A DNA stretch of 47,490 nt, from positions 1-47,490 of the IMG/VR virus record IMGVR_UViG_3300046692_000604. One strand, given 5' to 3'. Position numbers and translations under genes: made by a program. Under the pieces are notes generated by a model that saw only the letters and a program-made list of their open reading frames with translations, searched no databases and was not told the DNA's origin. Source of the stretch: a virus. Below, piece after piece: positions 39,624 through 47,490 of this stretch (the first letter of the stretch is position 1; each line of letters starts with the position of its first letter).

Positions 39624-40179
39624 ATTCTGTTGTGGGGGCTTTAGGTTCCGGGTTTTGAATACTGCTCTCGCAGAAATCAAAAAACTGGGACACCCAAGCT
39701 TGGACGGGACCTATTTTTGGCAAGTCCTCTTTTGCGAATCCCATAGCCCGCATTGTTTCGTTATGGCAGATGGCATTTAAAACATGCAGAACTGGAGGCT
39801 CTTCTGCCTCGATACTCAGCCGAGCCTCTTTCACTTGAAGTAGCAATTCTTCGGACTCGACACCCAGCATGCGCTTTTCTAACTCCACATACTTACGCAT
39901 GAAATCAGTGTGATCGCGTCCGCGTTGTGCGCTGCTGACTACCAAATTGACGGATGAGACAACAGTCACCGTGGCGGAAGCCACCAAGGCCACATTTTTT
40001 GCATTCTCTTGAAGGATGCCGTAAATCGCGGCAGACCCGAATATCAAGGACAACATGTTGGAGAGCTTGTCCAACTTGTCATAGAACCCTCGACGACGTT
40101 GGTGGTACCGGATCGAACGGCGCACGCTGAACAGCGTGGCGTACCATTGATCCGCAAGATCAGCCGTTGCCTCTCCCAT
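39616..40179 (-). CDS. SLATT-like 2TM effector protein
   Basis: This 187-residue protein has an N-terminal helical part (SVRRSIRYHQRRRGFYDKLD), two membrane segments (MLSLIFGSAAIYGILQ; VALVASATVTVVSSVNLVV) and a cytoplasmic helix (RDHTDFMRKYVELEKRMLGV). This is the SLATT layout, a 2TM effector family linked to nucleotide-signalling defence systems. No cyclase or SLOG partner is next to it, so it would be a stand-alone type. It lies directly upstream of late site D. Confidence 0.72.
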   Translation of the reverse strand: MGEATADLADQWYATLFSVRRSIRYHQRRRGFYDKLDKLSNMLSLIFGSAAIYGILQENAKNVALVASATVTVVSSVNLVVSSAQRGRDHTDFMRKYVELEKRMLGVESEELLLQVKEARLSIEAEEPPVLHVLNAICHNETMRAMGFAKEDLPKIGPVQAWVSQFFDFCESSIQNPEPKAPTTESP

Positions 40180-40251
40180 CCCTACTTCCCTCTGCCAGGC
40201 CGGGGTGGTGGGGAAAGAGTGTCTACCACTTCATTATTTCCTTTCCGTCTT

Positions 40252-40388
40252 TGGTCATTCGAGCCTGGTTTGCGGTGTACCTGATCAGATTTGTTGGTGC
40301 TGCCTTGTTCTTTGGAGGGACGATTATTGCCATCGTTATTTTTTTTCAATTCGCTGACTCCGTGCTTTTGTGGTTATTCAGTAAGTAG
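40252..40388 (+). CDS. Possible small membrane peptide
   Basis: From TTG 40252 a 44-residue hydrophobic peptide (VIRAWFAVYLIRFVGAALFF...SVLLWLFSK) is open. A longer frame from ATG 40167 would overlap the SLATT gene's start on the other strand. No clear ribosome-binding site is seen, so this is a weak call. Confidence 0.28.
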
Positions 40389-40449
40389 CTGCGTGACGGT
40401 CTTTTATTTAAGCCAGCACTCTAGAGTGCTTTCCCACCACTTGTTTTTT

Positions 40450-41007
40450 TTATTTTACCGACGCAACGTTTGTCGAAGGATCTGCCTGCTTCAGGCATTC
40501 GGCGTGATTAAGCTTGTACTCATTTAGGCTGCTTTGGATGGCGCCGGGAATAGACTCGGTCCCCCCTTGGCGTGCAGCAATGAGTTGCGCCTGCCACCAG
40601 TTGTTAGCAAAGACGGCCGCTGAGCTGCACGTGCCCAGCGGTTGAAACACGGAACGACCAAACTGGACGTGGCCGGCTTCAAGTAAGGCTTTGAATGCTC
40701 GGCTGTGAGCCGCCAGTTCAGGGAGTTGGTTGGTCTTGAGTAGGTGTATGCCTTCAGCCATGGCGCTGTCCAGTTGCGACAGGTAGTGGGTTGCACTGGT
40801 CAGGGCCTCTGCACTGGCGATGGTGTGCAAGGCTGTGGGAGGTGCTGCTTCAGATACGAGGGTTCGTATGGGGTTGGTCGGTTCGGGTTTACTCGGTAGG
40901 AACCAGTACACCATGAGGATTGCGATGGCACACCAGCCGATAATCAGTGCGATTTTTTCGGCGGTGTGCCGCTCTTTCCAAGGCGTGGTCTGTTTTTTCT
41001 CGGTCAT
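40450..41007 (-). CDS. Membrane-anchored hypothetical protein
   Basis: This 185-residue protein has one N-terminal span (about 18-37, EKIALIIGWCAIAILMVYWF) followed by a periplasmic helical part with two cysteines (CSSAAVF; NHAECLKQ). No family is recognised. It sits between the lysis block and the repressor, the usual place for lysogenic conversion genes, and may be expressed from the prophage. A,G-rich sequence precedes ATG 41007. Confidence 0.55.
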   Translation of the reverse strand: MTEKKQTTPWKERHTAEKIALIIGWCAIAILMVYWFLPSKPEPTNPIRTLVSEAAPPTALHTIASAEALTSATHYLSQLDSAMAEGIHLLKTNQLPELAAHSRAFKALLEAGHVQFGRSVFQPLGTCSSAAVFANNWWQAQLIAARQGGTESIPGAIQSSLNEYKLNHAECLKQADPSTNVASVK

Positions 41008-41085
41008 TGAAACTTCCTTTTAAAGTGTCTTTGGTCGTCCTTGACCAGGTGCTCGGCGGCGTTTACAGCGCTGTCTGCCGGCTGT

Positions 41086-41571
41086 CTATTTGTGTGAGGT
41101 CATGATCATGAATGCAAAGAAGCCAAAGACGCCTGTCAGGCCTACGGCCCAAGGTTTTAACGTTTCAGGCAGAAAGTCTCTGACGAAAAAGCTCAGCACG
41201 GCGATGCCTACGCAGGTGACGCAGATCTTCAACATTTGTAGGTTGTTTCGATCTTTGCGCGCCTGTTCTTTTTCGTGTTCAGCGACTTCGTCGTGGCGGT
41301 GCAGGTTGTAATCGCAGTGCATGCACAGTTGGGTGTAGCGCCAGGTGCCGCGGTGACATTGCGGGCATTCTCGGACGCGGTCGCTGCCTTCTGGTGGGGG
41401 TTCTTTGGCGGTCTTTATGTCAAAGGTCTGGTGGCCGAGGTTGATGTGCCCCCGGTTGCCTTTGATTTTGATGGTGAGTTCGTGATCTTTTCCATCCCTG
41501 GGGAGATTTTCGATTTCCTCAGAAAGCCTGGCTGACAGATTTTTTACCAGGTCTTCGTCCTCGCTTGGCAT
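41086..41571 (-). CDS. Zinc-ribbon membrane protein
   Basis: This 161-residue protein has an acidic helical start, a zinc ribbon (CPQC at about 69-72, CMHC at about 83-86), a charged linker and two C-terminal membrane segments (ICVTCVGIAVLSFFV; WAVGLTGVFGFFAFMIM). No function is known. It lies 16 nt downstream of the repressor on the same strand, so it may be expressed in lysogens. Confidence 0.55.
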   Translation of the reverse strand: MPSEDEDLVKNLSARLSEEIENLPRDGKDHELTIKIKGNRGHINLGHQTFDIKTAKEPPPEGSDRVRECPQCHRGTWRYTQLCMHCDYNLHRHDEVAEHEKEQARKDRNNLQMLKICVTCVGIAVLSFFVRDFLPETLKPWAVGLTGVFGFFAFMIMTSHK

Positions 41572-41587
41572 ACAACTCCTTTTCTAT

Positions 41588-42007
41588 TTAGCGATTTACT
41601 ACCAACTTCAATATTCGCTCAACGCGTGGTTCATCAAATCCTTGATCTTCACCTAGCGCGTTGTAGACCTCTGCGGCCACTTCGGCCAATTTTTTGGACG
41701 GCCAGCGCCGACCGGCTTGTTTGGCTGCCGCTTCTAGCATTTCGATGATTCGACCGAGTTTTTCGCTGTCGATGGGGGCCCATGCCGCGGCTGGCGGTGT
41801 GACGGCGATTTTTTGCCCGGTGATGATGAAGTACAGGTCGGCGCCGGCTTTGGCGATGGCGGCCATGTAGTTGGCGTCGGGTACGCGTTCGTCTGCTTCG
41901 TAGAGCATTTGCGTTTTCTTGGTCACGCCGGCCAGTGCCGCGAAGTCGGTCTGGTTGAGGCCAAGTCGTGTTCGTTCTGCGCGCAGCCGTTCACAAAAAG
42001 AAACCAT
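41588..42007 (-). CDS. XRE-type phage repressor
   Basis: This 139-residue protein has an N-terminal helix-turn-helix (ERLRAERTRLGLNQTDFAAL, AGVTKKTQMLYEADERVPDA) and a C-terminal helical region (EMLEAAAKQAGRRWPSKKLA) instead of a peptidase domain. It is divergent from the early operon and its start codon lies within a dyad operator (42002-42013), so autoregulation is likely. It probably silences the early genes in the lysogen. Confidence 0.82.
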   Translation of the reverse strand: MVSFCERLRAERTRLGLNQTDFAALAGVTKKTQMLYEADERVPDANYMAAIAKAGADLYFIITGQKIAVTPPAAAWAPIDSEKLGRIIEMLEAAAKQAGRRWPSKKLAEVAAEVYNALGEDQGFDEPRVERILKLVVNR

Positions 42008-42053
42008 TCGGTTACCAAAAAGCCTTTCAAAAGGAACCGTTCGGTTCCATTAT
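42002..42053. promoter_or_regulatory. Repressor operators and early promoter
   Basis: Two related dyads are present: AACCATTCGGTT (42002-42013, over the repressor's start codon) and GGAACCGTTCGGTTCC (42033-42048). The second lies wholly within the 17-bp spacer of a candidate + promoter: TTTCAA (42025-42030) and CATTAT (42048-42053). A repressor bound there would block the early operon that starts at 42130. Confidence 0.65.
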
Positions 42054-42129
42054 GGGTTCACACCGTCCGACCACGAACGGCAACTTAATCGGCACCGCAG
42101 CGGGTGCCGGCAGCCCCCGGAGGGACCCC

Positions 42130-42366
42130 ATGGCGCTACGTACTGCAGACCAGGCCCGAGCTGAGCTCAAGGCCAAAGGTATTTCGATTACCCAGTGGGC
42201 AATCGCTAATCGTTTTTCGCCCAACCTGGTGTTTGAGGTGTTGGGTGGGCGCAAGAAATGTGTGCGAGGTCAGGCCCACGAGATCGCGATCAAGTTGGGT
42301 CTTAAGGCCGGCGAAATTTGTACTGACCCGGCGACGGCCCTTGAGCTGAACCGCTGTGTGGCGTGA
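42130..42366 (+). CDS. BcepMu gp16-family DNA-binding protein
   Basis: This 78-residue protein (ALRTADQARAELKAKGISIT, QWAIANRFSPNLVFEVLGGR, KKCVRGQAHEIAIKLGLK) is a helix-turn-helix protein of the BcepMu gp16 family. It is the first early gene and may act like Mu Ner/Cro. GGAGG lies 8 nt before ATG 42130. The region 42054-42129 forms its leader. Confidence 0.8.
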   Translation: MALRTADQARAELKAKGISITQWAIANRFSPNLVFEVLGGRKKCVRGQAHEIAIKLGLKAGEICTDPATALELNRCVA

Positions 42367-42374
42367 GGCTCACG

Positions 42375-42587
42375 ATGAAAAATCATATCGGTTATTTGGA
42401 ATCTACCGCTTTAAAACCCCTGCTGTGTGCGTGTGCAGGGCAAAAAAAGAGATTTCCTACAAAAAACCCACGAACTCACACCGTTTTCAGTGTTTTCAAC
42501 ACGGGCCTGTCCCGTCCGCCGATTAATGCCATTGGTATTGAGGGTGTCAATTTACCTGAATTGTTTGGGCCGGAGGCGAGCTTATGA
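42375..42587 (+). CDS. Small early protein
   Basis: This 70-residue protein (MKNHIGYLESTALKPLLCAC...) has a CxC and a basic middle (GQKKRFPTKNPR). GAGG precedes ATG 42375, and its stop overlaps the next start as ATGA, which supports it as a real gene. No family is recognised. Confidence 0.5.
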   Translation: MKNHIGYLESTALKPLLCACAGQKKRFPTKNPRTHTVFSVFNTGLSRPPINAIGIEGVNLPELFGPEASL

Positions 42588-42886
42588 ATCGCACGGTGTC
42601 GGCTGCTGCGCGGGTGTTGCGTGTGTTGAAGGCTTTGAAGGGGCACACGGTGACGGGGTTGAGTAATTCGGAGTTGGCTTTTTTGACGCAGGACAGCCCC
42701 TGCAATATCACGCGGGCGATGCAGACGCTGATTGAGGAAGGTCTGGCGGTGAAGCTGGATAACGGGCGCTTTGCGCATTCGGTGGGTGTGTTGCAGATCG
42801 CGCAGGCACATGCCGAGCACATGGTTCGTTTGACGGGGCGTATGCAGGAAATCAATCAGCGGATTGCCGCTGGGTCGATCGTTTAA
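42584..42886 (+). CDS. IclR-like winged-helix early regulator
   Basis: This 100-residue protein has a winged helix similar to the IclR DNA-binding domain (AARVLRVLKALKGHTVTGLS, NITRAMQTLIEEGLAVKLDN, GRFAHSVGVLQI) but no effector domain. It is in the early operon before the transposition genes and may regulate or guide them. Confidence 0.75.
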   Translation: MNRTVSAAARVLRVLKALKGHTVTGLSNSELAFLTQDSPCNITRAMQTLIEEGLAVKLDNGRFAHSVGVLQIAQAHAEHMVRLTGRMQEINQRIAAGSIV

Positions 42887-42895
42887 GGAGGTTGT

Positions 42896-43828
42896 ATGGC
42901 ACGGACGAAGAGCTCTCCCGCCGAGGCGCTGGTGTTGCCTGCTTTGAATGGGGCGATGTTGACGGCTGATCAGAATGCGATGGCAGCGCTGCACGCCTCG
43001 CACAGTGATGAACGGGACTTGGTGAATCAGTTGTTGGGCCAGGCGCAGATGGCCGGTGCGTTTGAGGAGTTTTCCCGCACGGTGCGGACTTCGAAGTTGG
43101 CGTTTGTGAAGGAGAACAAGCTGTATCGGGGGATGGCCGGGCGTAAGAGTCTGCACGGTGCAGGGTTGTTGAGTGGTACGTGGGTTGAGTTTTGTGGGCT
43201 GTTGGGCCGTTCGGTTGATCAGGTGGATCGGGATATTGCGAATGTGCGGGCCTTCGGTGAGGAGGCGTTGGAGTCGATGTCGCGGATGGGGATTGGTTAC
43301 CGGGAGTTGGGTCAATACCGGCGGTTGCCGCAGGACCAGCAGGCGGCGCTGATTGAGGTAGCGAAGGCCGGTGATAAGGAGGCGTTTGTTGAGCTGGCCG
43401 AGGAGATTATTGCCCGGCACGCCAAGGAGAAGGAGGCACTGGGTCGGCGCCTTGATGAGTCGAGTGCTGATTACGCCGCGCAAAGTGAGGTGATGGCGAA
43501 GAAGGCTGTTGATTTGGATAAGGCCCGGCGGGAGTTGGAGTGCACGCGTAAGCGGATTCAGGCGATGCCGGCGGATGAGGCGGCGAAGGCGCTGCGCGGG
43601 GAAGTGGCGGCGATTGCTTATGAGGCGGAGGCCAGTGTGTTGGGGCCGTTGCGTGAGGGGTTTGCCAAGCTTGGGGCGTTGGCTGTCGACGGCGAGGATC
43701 ACCGTGCTTTTAAGTCCGGTTTGATTCGGCAGTTGGAGGTGACGCTGGGGACGGTTCGCAGTGAGTTCAATTTGGTTGATCTGGTGGATGGCGCGGCTTG
43801 GCTGACGCCAGTGGAGCTTGATCGATGA
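42896..43828 (+). CDS. Early helical protein (DUF3102-like)
   Basis: This 310-residue protein is mostly helical with a long charged coiled coil (KEKEALGRRLDESSADYAAQ; KKAVDLDKARRELECTRKRI). The N-terminal half (TWVEFCGLLGRSVDQVDRDI, NVRAFGEEALESMSRMGIGY) resembles DUF3102/ParB-associated DNA-binding proteins. AAGGAGG precedes the ATG and its stop overlaps the transposase start by four bases. It is conserved in this place in Mu-like phages of Pseudomonas. Confidence 0.65.
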   Translation: MARTKSSPAEALVLPALNGAMLTADQNAMAALHASHSDERDLVNQLLGQAQMAGAFEEFSRTVRTSKLAFVKENKLYRGMAGRKSLHGAGLLSGTWVEFCGLLGRSVDQVDRDIANVRAFGEEALESMSRMGIGYRELGQYRRLPQDQQAALIEVAKAGDKEAFVELAEEIIARHAKEKEALGRRLDESSADYAAQSEVMAKKAVDLDKARRELECTRKRIQAMPADEAAKALRGEVAAIAYEAEASVLGPLREGFAKLGALAVDGEDHRAFKSGLIRQLEVTLGTVRSEFNLVDLVDGAAWLTPVELDR

Positions 43829-45600
43829 GTCCGATCCACATTCAGCTGTTGATGCAGGTCGCACAGCGCATTGATGCCGCTTCGCACGGCGAGCGTACCG
43901 CTATCTATCAGGCCGGTGCGATGGCGATGGGCGTTTCTATTTCAACCCTACAGCGCCATTTGAAGACGGTGCGTGTGGCTAAGCCGCGTAAACGTCGCAG
44001 TGATTCGGGGTGTAGCGCGTTGCCGATTGAGGAGGCGCGGTTGATTTCGGCGGTGTTGTTGGAGTCGATTCGGGCTAACGATAAGCAGTTGTCGACGATT
44101 GTGCGGGCTGTTGAGCGCTTGCGCAGTAATAGTCTGATCAAGGCTGGCCGGTTAGATGAGGAGACGGGGGAGTTTCGGCCTTTGAGCCGTAGCGCGATCA
44201 GCCGGGCGTTGCGCGGTTATAAATTGCACCCCGAACAGTTACTGCAAGACGCCCCGGCGGTGTCGTTGGCCAGCCAGCATCCTAATCATGTTTGGCAGAT
44301 TGATGCGTCGATTTCGACGCAGTTTTATCTGGCCGATGACGGCGCTCGGGTGATGAATAAGGCTGAGTTTTACGACGGTAAGCCGGCCAATCTGAAGAAG
44401 ATCGAACGCCAGCGGCTGTGGCGGTATGTGATCACGGACCACACGAGCGGCACGCTGTATGTGGAGTATGTGTTGGGCGCGGAGTCGGCTGAGAACCTGT
44501 GCAGTGTGTTGATTAATGCGATGCAGAAGCGCAGTGAGTCAGACCCTTTTCATGGGGTGCCTTGGGTGTTGATGACGGACCCCGGGGCGGCGATGACGAG
44601 TGGCATTTTCAGAAATTTATGCCGGGTTTTATCGATTGATTTGATTATCAATCGGGTCGGTAATGCGCGGGCCAAGGGTCAGGTTGAACAGGCGCACAAC
44701 CTTGTTGAGCGGGAGTTTGAAAGTGCTTTGAAGTTTCAGGCGGCGAGCAGTCTGGCGCAGATTAATGCCTGGGCCGGTCAGTGGATGCGGTATTTCAATG
44801 GGACGTCTATTCATACCCGCACGCGGCGAACTCGGTATGGGGTTTGGCAGTTGATTACGCAGGAGCAGTTGCGTCTGGCCCCGGGTGTTGAGGTGTGTCG
44901 CGAGTTGGCGGTGAGTACGCCGGAAAACCGCAAGGTGAGCAATTTGCTGCGGGTTTCGTTTCGGGGGGCGCAGTTTGATGTGAGTTCGGTGCCGGGGGTG
45001 ATGGTGGGTGAAAAGCTGCTGATCACTCACAATTGCTGGCGGGATAAGGATTCGGCGATTGCAGTTTTGGTGGGTGATGACGGGCGTGAGCGGTATCACG
45101 TGATTGAGCGCATTGGGGTGAATGCGTTTGGGTTTGCTGAGACGGCGGCGATGATTGGTGAGCGGTATAAGCGCCATGCTGAGACGCCGGCCCAGGTGTC
45201 GCGCAAGGTGTTGGAGCAGTTGGCGACGGGGACGACGAATGAGGCCGATGCGCAGGCTGCCCGCAAGGCGAAGGCCGTGCCGTTTGGTGGGCTGATTGAT
45301 CCACATAAACACGTGAACGATACGGTGCTGCCGGCTTATCTGCCACGGCGCGGCATTGCCTTGAATGTTAATGCGCCGTCCGTTGAGTGTGTGCCTCTGA
45401 GTCATGTTGAGGCGGCGAAGTTGTTACGTCCGCGGCTTGGTCAACTTTGGACGGCGCAGACATTTGGCTGGTTGCAGGAGCGTTTTCCCGAAGGTGTTCT
45501 TGAGGAGCAGCTGGACGCCGTTGAGGCTGAGTTGAAACGACCTGTTGAGGTCCCGCGCAATCCGTTCGGCCTGGTTCGGTCGTCGGGTGGAGGTGAGTAA
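43825..45600 (+). CDS. Transposase A (DD35E, Mu-like)
   Basis: This 591-residue protein carries out transposition of the phage genome. The catalytic triad is visible: Asp160 (WQIDAS), Asp252 (LMTDPGAA) and Glu288 (KGQVEQAHN), with 35 residues between the last two. An N-terminal helix-turn-helix (GVSISTLQRHLKTV) should bind the phage ends, and a C-terminal beta-barrel domain follows the core. It is shorter than Mu A and of the BcepMu type. Its stop overlaps the B gene start by one base. Confidence 0.92.
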   Translation: MSPIHIQLLMQVAQRIDAASHGERTAIYQAGAMAMGVSISTLQRHLKTVRVAKPRKRRSDSGCSALPIEEARLISAVLLESIRANDKQLSTIVRAVERLRSNSLIKAGRLDEETGEFRPLSRSAISRALRGYKLHPEQLLQDAPAVSLASQHPNHVWQIDASISTQFYLADDGARVMNKAEFYDGKPANLKKIERQRLWRYVITDHTSGTLYVEYVLGAESAENLCSVLINAMQKRSESDPFHGVPWVLMTDPGAAMTSGIFRNLCRVLSIDLIINRVGNARAKGQVEQAHNLVEREFESALKFQAASSLAQINAWAGQWMRYFNGTSIHTRTRRTRYGVWQLITQEQLRLAPGVEVCRELAVSTPENRKVSNLLRVSFRGAQFDVSSVPGVMVGEKLLITHNCWRDKDSAIAVLVGDDGRERYHVIERIGVNAFGFAETAAMIGERYKRHAETPAQVSRKVLEQLATGTTNEADAQAARKAKAVPFGGLIDPHKHVNDTVLPAYLPRRGIALNVNAPSVECVPLSHVEAAKLLRPRLGQLWTAQTFGWLQERFPEGVLEEQLDAVEAELKRPVEVPRNPFGLVRSSGGGE

Positions 45601-46781
45601 TGTTGAAGCTTAAGCAGATTTTGCAGGCGGTGGGCCAGCCTCAATCGACGTTGGCCAAGTCACTACGCTTGAGCGGTGCGACGGTTGCTCAGTTGGTGAA
45701 TCACGGGTATTGGCCGCGCAGCCTGAACTGTGACGAGTTAAAGGGACGTATTCGGGTGTTTTTGACTGAGTCAGGGGCCAATGATGTCGCTGTCGCCCAT
45801 GCGTTTGATGATGTGGACCCGCCGTGCGCTAACACGGCCGGTCGGGCCCTTTTGAAAGTGCCGTCCGGGGAGGACGATTTGATGTTGCTGCCAAAGCAGA
45901 CGTTACAGGCGATGACTCGTAAGGCTTTTGGTTTGTTTCGGGACCCGTTTGATGAGTTGCAGTGTGCGCAGGATATGTGGGTGAGCCCGGATATTCGGTA
46001 TGTGCGTGAGGTGATGTATCAGACGGCTCGCCATGGTGGTTTCCTGGCGGTTGAGGGGGAATCGGGGGCTGGCAAAAGTACGCTTCGCCGGGATTTGGTG
46101 AATCGCATTGCCGAAAACAATGACCCGGTGATGATCATTGAGCCGTATGTGTTGGCGTCCGAGGACAACGACGTTAAGGGTAAGTCGCTGAAAAGCACGC
46201 ACATTGCCGAGTCGATGATGGCGGCCGTCGCTCCATTGGCTAAGCCCAAGAGCAGTCCTGAGGCTCGGTTCGCTCAGTTGCATAAGGCGTTGAAGGAGTC
46301 GCATGCGGCCGGGTATCGCCATTGTCTGGTGATTGAGGAGGCGCACAGCTTGCCCGTTCCGACGCTTAAGCACCTTAAGCGCATTCTGGAGTTGGAGGTC
46401 GGGTTCACTAAGTTGGTGAGCATTATCATGATTGGCCAGCCTGAGCTGGGGGTGAAGTTGAGTGAGCGTAATGCGGATGTGCGTGAGGTGGTGCAGCGGT
46501 GTGAGCGGGTCACGCTGACGCCAGTTGAGCATTCGCGGTTGAAGGAGTTTTTGACGTTCCGTTTTGACCGGGCGGGCAAAGCGCTCGGCGAGGTCATTGA
46601 TGAGGGTGGTATTCAGGCGATTGCTGCGCGGCTGTCCCAGCCAGCACGTCATGGAGGACGGGACGTGACTGTATCGCTGCTTTACCCCTTGGCGATCGGC
46701 AATTTGGTTATCGCGGCGATGAATCTGGCTGTTCAGCTTGGGGTGCCGATGGTGACTGCCGATGTCGTTAAGGGGGTGTGA
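45600..46781 (+). CDS. Transposition protein B (AAA+ ATPase)
   Basis: This 393-residue AAA+ ATPase selects target DNA and activates the transposase. Walker A is GESGAGKS (153-160) and Walker B is LVIEEAH (about 243-249). The N-terminal ~55 residues (QILQAVGQPQSTLAKSLRLS, GATVAQLVNHG) form a helix-turn-helix, as in Mu B. The segment QPARHGGRDV near the C-terminus is typical of the family. Confidence 0.92.
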   Translation: MLKLKQILQAVGQPQSTLAKSLRLSGATVAQLVNHGYWPRSLNCDELKGRIRVFLTESGANDVAVAHAFDDVDPPCANTAGRALLKVPSGEDDLMLLPKQTLQAMTRKAFGLFRDPFDELQCAQDMWVSPDIRYVREVMYQTARHGGFLAVEGESGAGKSTLRRDLVNRIAENNDPVMIIEPYVLASEDNDVKGKSLKSTHIAESMMAAVAPLAKPKSSPEARFAQLHKALKESHAAGYRHCLVIEEAHSLPVPTLKHLKRILELEVGFTKLVSIIMIGQPELGVKLSERNADVREVVQRCERVTLTPVEHSRLKEFLTFRFDRAGKALGEVIDEGGIQAIAARLSQPARHGGRDVTVSLLYPLAIGNLVIAAMNLAVQLGVPMVTADVVKGV

Positions 46782-46782
46782 G

Positions 46783-47100
46783 ATGGATGCTTTGAATCCG
46801 GCTGGTACGCCGTTATCTGAACCGTTGAGCATTTTGACTGAGGAATTCCCGGCGAGGCTTTCCGCTTTTAATGAGTTGACTCGCGAAATCCGTGAGACCG
46901 GTATTTCGATCAAGCTTTTGGTGCTGCTGGATAACAAGATTTTTATCGAAGAGGACAGTGTCGAGCTGTTTATGGAGCGGTTCGGGTATCAGTTGCGGGG
47001 GATTCGCTATGTTCCTGCGGGGCAATTTACCTGTAACACCGTGACGGTTCGGGGTGTTGATGTGGCTTGGCTTTCGTTGGTGAAGGAGCAGGATTTATGA
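46783..47100 (+). CDS. Early hypothetical protein
   Basis: This 105-residue protein (MDALNPAGTPLSEPLSILTE...) is acidic with a C-terminal beta-rich part (TVTVRGVDVAWLSL). It is in the early operon after B. AAGGGGG precedes the ATG. No family is recognised. Confidence 0.55.
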   Translation: MDALNPAGTPLSEPLSILTEEFPARLSAFNELTREIRETGISIKLLVLLDNKIFIEEDSVELFMERFGYQLRGIRYVPAGQFTCNTVTVRGVDVAWLSLVKEQDL

Positions 47101-47135
47101 GTCTGGCCCTGCTGCGGTGGTGGATGTATGAGTGA
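47097..47135 (+). CDS. 12-codon leader peptide overlapping mor
   Basis: ATG 47097 overlaps the previous stop as ATGA and reads MSLALLRWWMYE before TGA at 47133-47135. It covers the start of the Mor gene (47128), so its translation could couple mor to the upstream gene. It may equally be chance. Confidence 0.3.
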   Translation: MSLALLRWWMYE

Positions 47136-47490
47136 CTTCCGAAGCAAGGGGCCGGAGTTGCTGGTTGATCTGACTGAACACGTTGCGGCTTCGCTGAAGG
47201 AGTTGGTGTCGATGGATGAGGGTTCTGCTCGCCATGTGGCCCAGGAGGTCGCCGATCGTATGGCGGCGCATTGGGGTGGGCAGAATGTGTATTTTCCGAT
47301 GGGACTAGCGGGTAAGTTGAGTCGGCGGGATCGGCTGATCTATGAGGAGTTCAACGGCACCAATCAAAGCGACCTGGCGCGTAAGTGGGGGGTGTCGCTT
47401 CAGTGGATTTATAAAATTGTGAAGGCGGTGCGTAAGGATGATATGGCGCGTCGTCAGGTCGATATGTTTGCCCCGTCAGGCGATGACTGA
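47128..47490 (+). CDS. mor: Mor/C-family transcriptional activator
   Basis: This 120-residue protein (SKGPELLVDLTEHVAASLKE...) is a Mor-type activator: a dimerisation part (about 30-65, with QNVYFPMGLAGKLSRRD) and a helix-turn-helix (IYEEFNGTNQSDLARKWGVS, LQWIYKIVKAVRKDD). Mor/C proteins bind dyads near -43 of middle and late promoters and bend DNA. As the only such gene visible, it is the best candidate for acting on the four late motifs. It ends in TGA at the last base of the window. Confidence 0.9.
   Translation: MSDFRSKGPELLVDLTEHVAASLKELVSMDEGSARHVAQEVADRMAAHWGGQNVYFPMGLAGKLSRRDRLIYEEFNGTNQSDLARKWGVSLQWIYKIVKAVRKDDMARRQVDMFAPSGDD

Overview
The window is almost a whole transposable (Mu-like) prophage of a Pseudomonas, probably of the fluorescens/putida type. 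The Pseudomonas signs are two REP elements (6189, 33696), two DUF6124 genes and a large chromosomal-type intergenic hairpin (26064). The phage is closest to the BcepMu type: a DD35E transposase (43825), an AAA+ transposition ATPase (45600), a BcepMu gp16-like early protein (42130) and a Mor-type activator ending at the last base. The left edge cuts a Com-linked cytosine methyltransferase. The prophage termini should lie just outside both edges.

Layout. From 42130 to 47490 the early genes run on the + strand. From 42007 to 40450 lie a repressor and membrane genes on the minus strand, with dyad operators between repressor and early genes. All late genes run on the minus strand, so phage order is right to left. 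They are lysis (39516-38801), Mu-type terminase, portal and minor head genes (38775-33163), protease/scaffold, lambda-type decoration and capsid genes and connectors (24291-20747), sheath and tube (20740-18791), tail chaperones, tape measure and U/X/D/V (11579-5609), then W/J/I, fibre, com and the methyltransferase (4075-1). The virion is a mosaic of Mu head and connector genes, lambda-type capsid proteins and a P2-type contractile tail.

A 23-bp motif (core TTAAAYYCGATTAAAAG on the minus strand) occurs four times, at 4106, 11643, 24346 and 39601, each just upstream of a late block. I interpret these as late promoters/activator sites that define four late operons. Accessory genes sit immediately upstream of each motif, at 4184-5667, 11726-18668, about 24490-33052 and 39616-40179. 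The cargo therefore occupies operon junctions, and each motif can restart late transcription beyond it.

The cargo is rich in defence-like genes: DUF4145, 2TM proteins, a paralogous small-protein pair, a PD-(D/E)XK protein, a DUF2971-like protein, FRG, HEPN, a putative AbiC, a secreted nuclease, an anchored alpha/beta hydrolase and SLATT. It also holds a protein made of 8-residue GG[ML]STSQY repeats with a frameshifted C-terminus.

The most unusual non-coding signal is a ~320-nt leader found upstream of both DUF6124 genes. It has conserved hairpins and a 7-nt element that changes in step with its complement between copies, which suggests an RNA with alternative or kissing-loop pairing. A third, decayed copy lies at 13910-14050.
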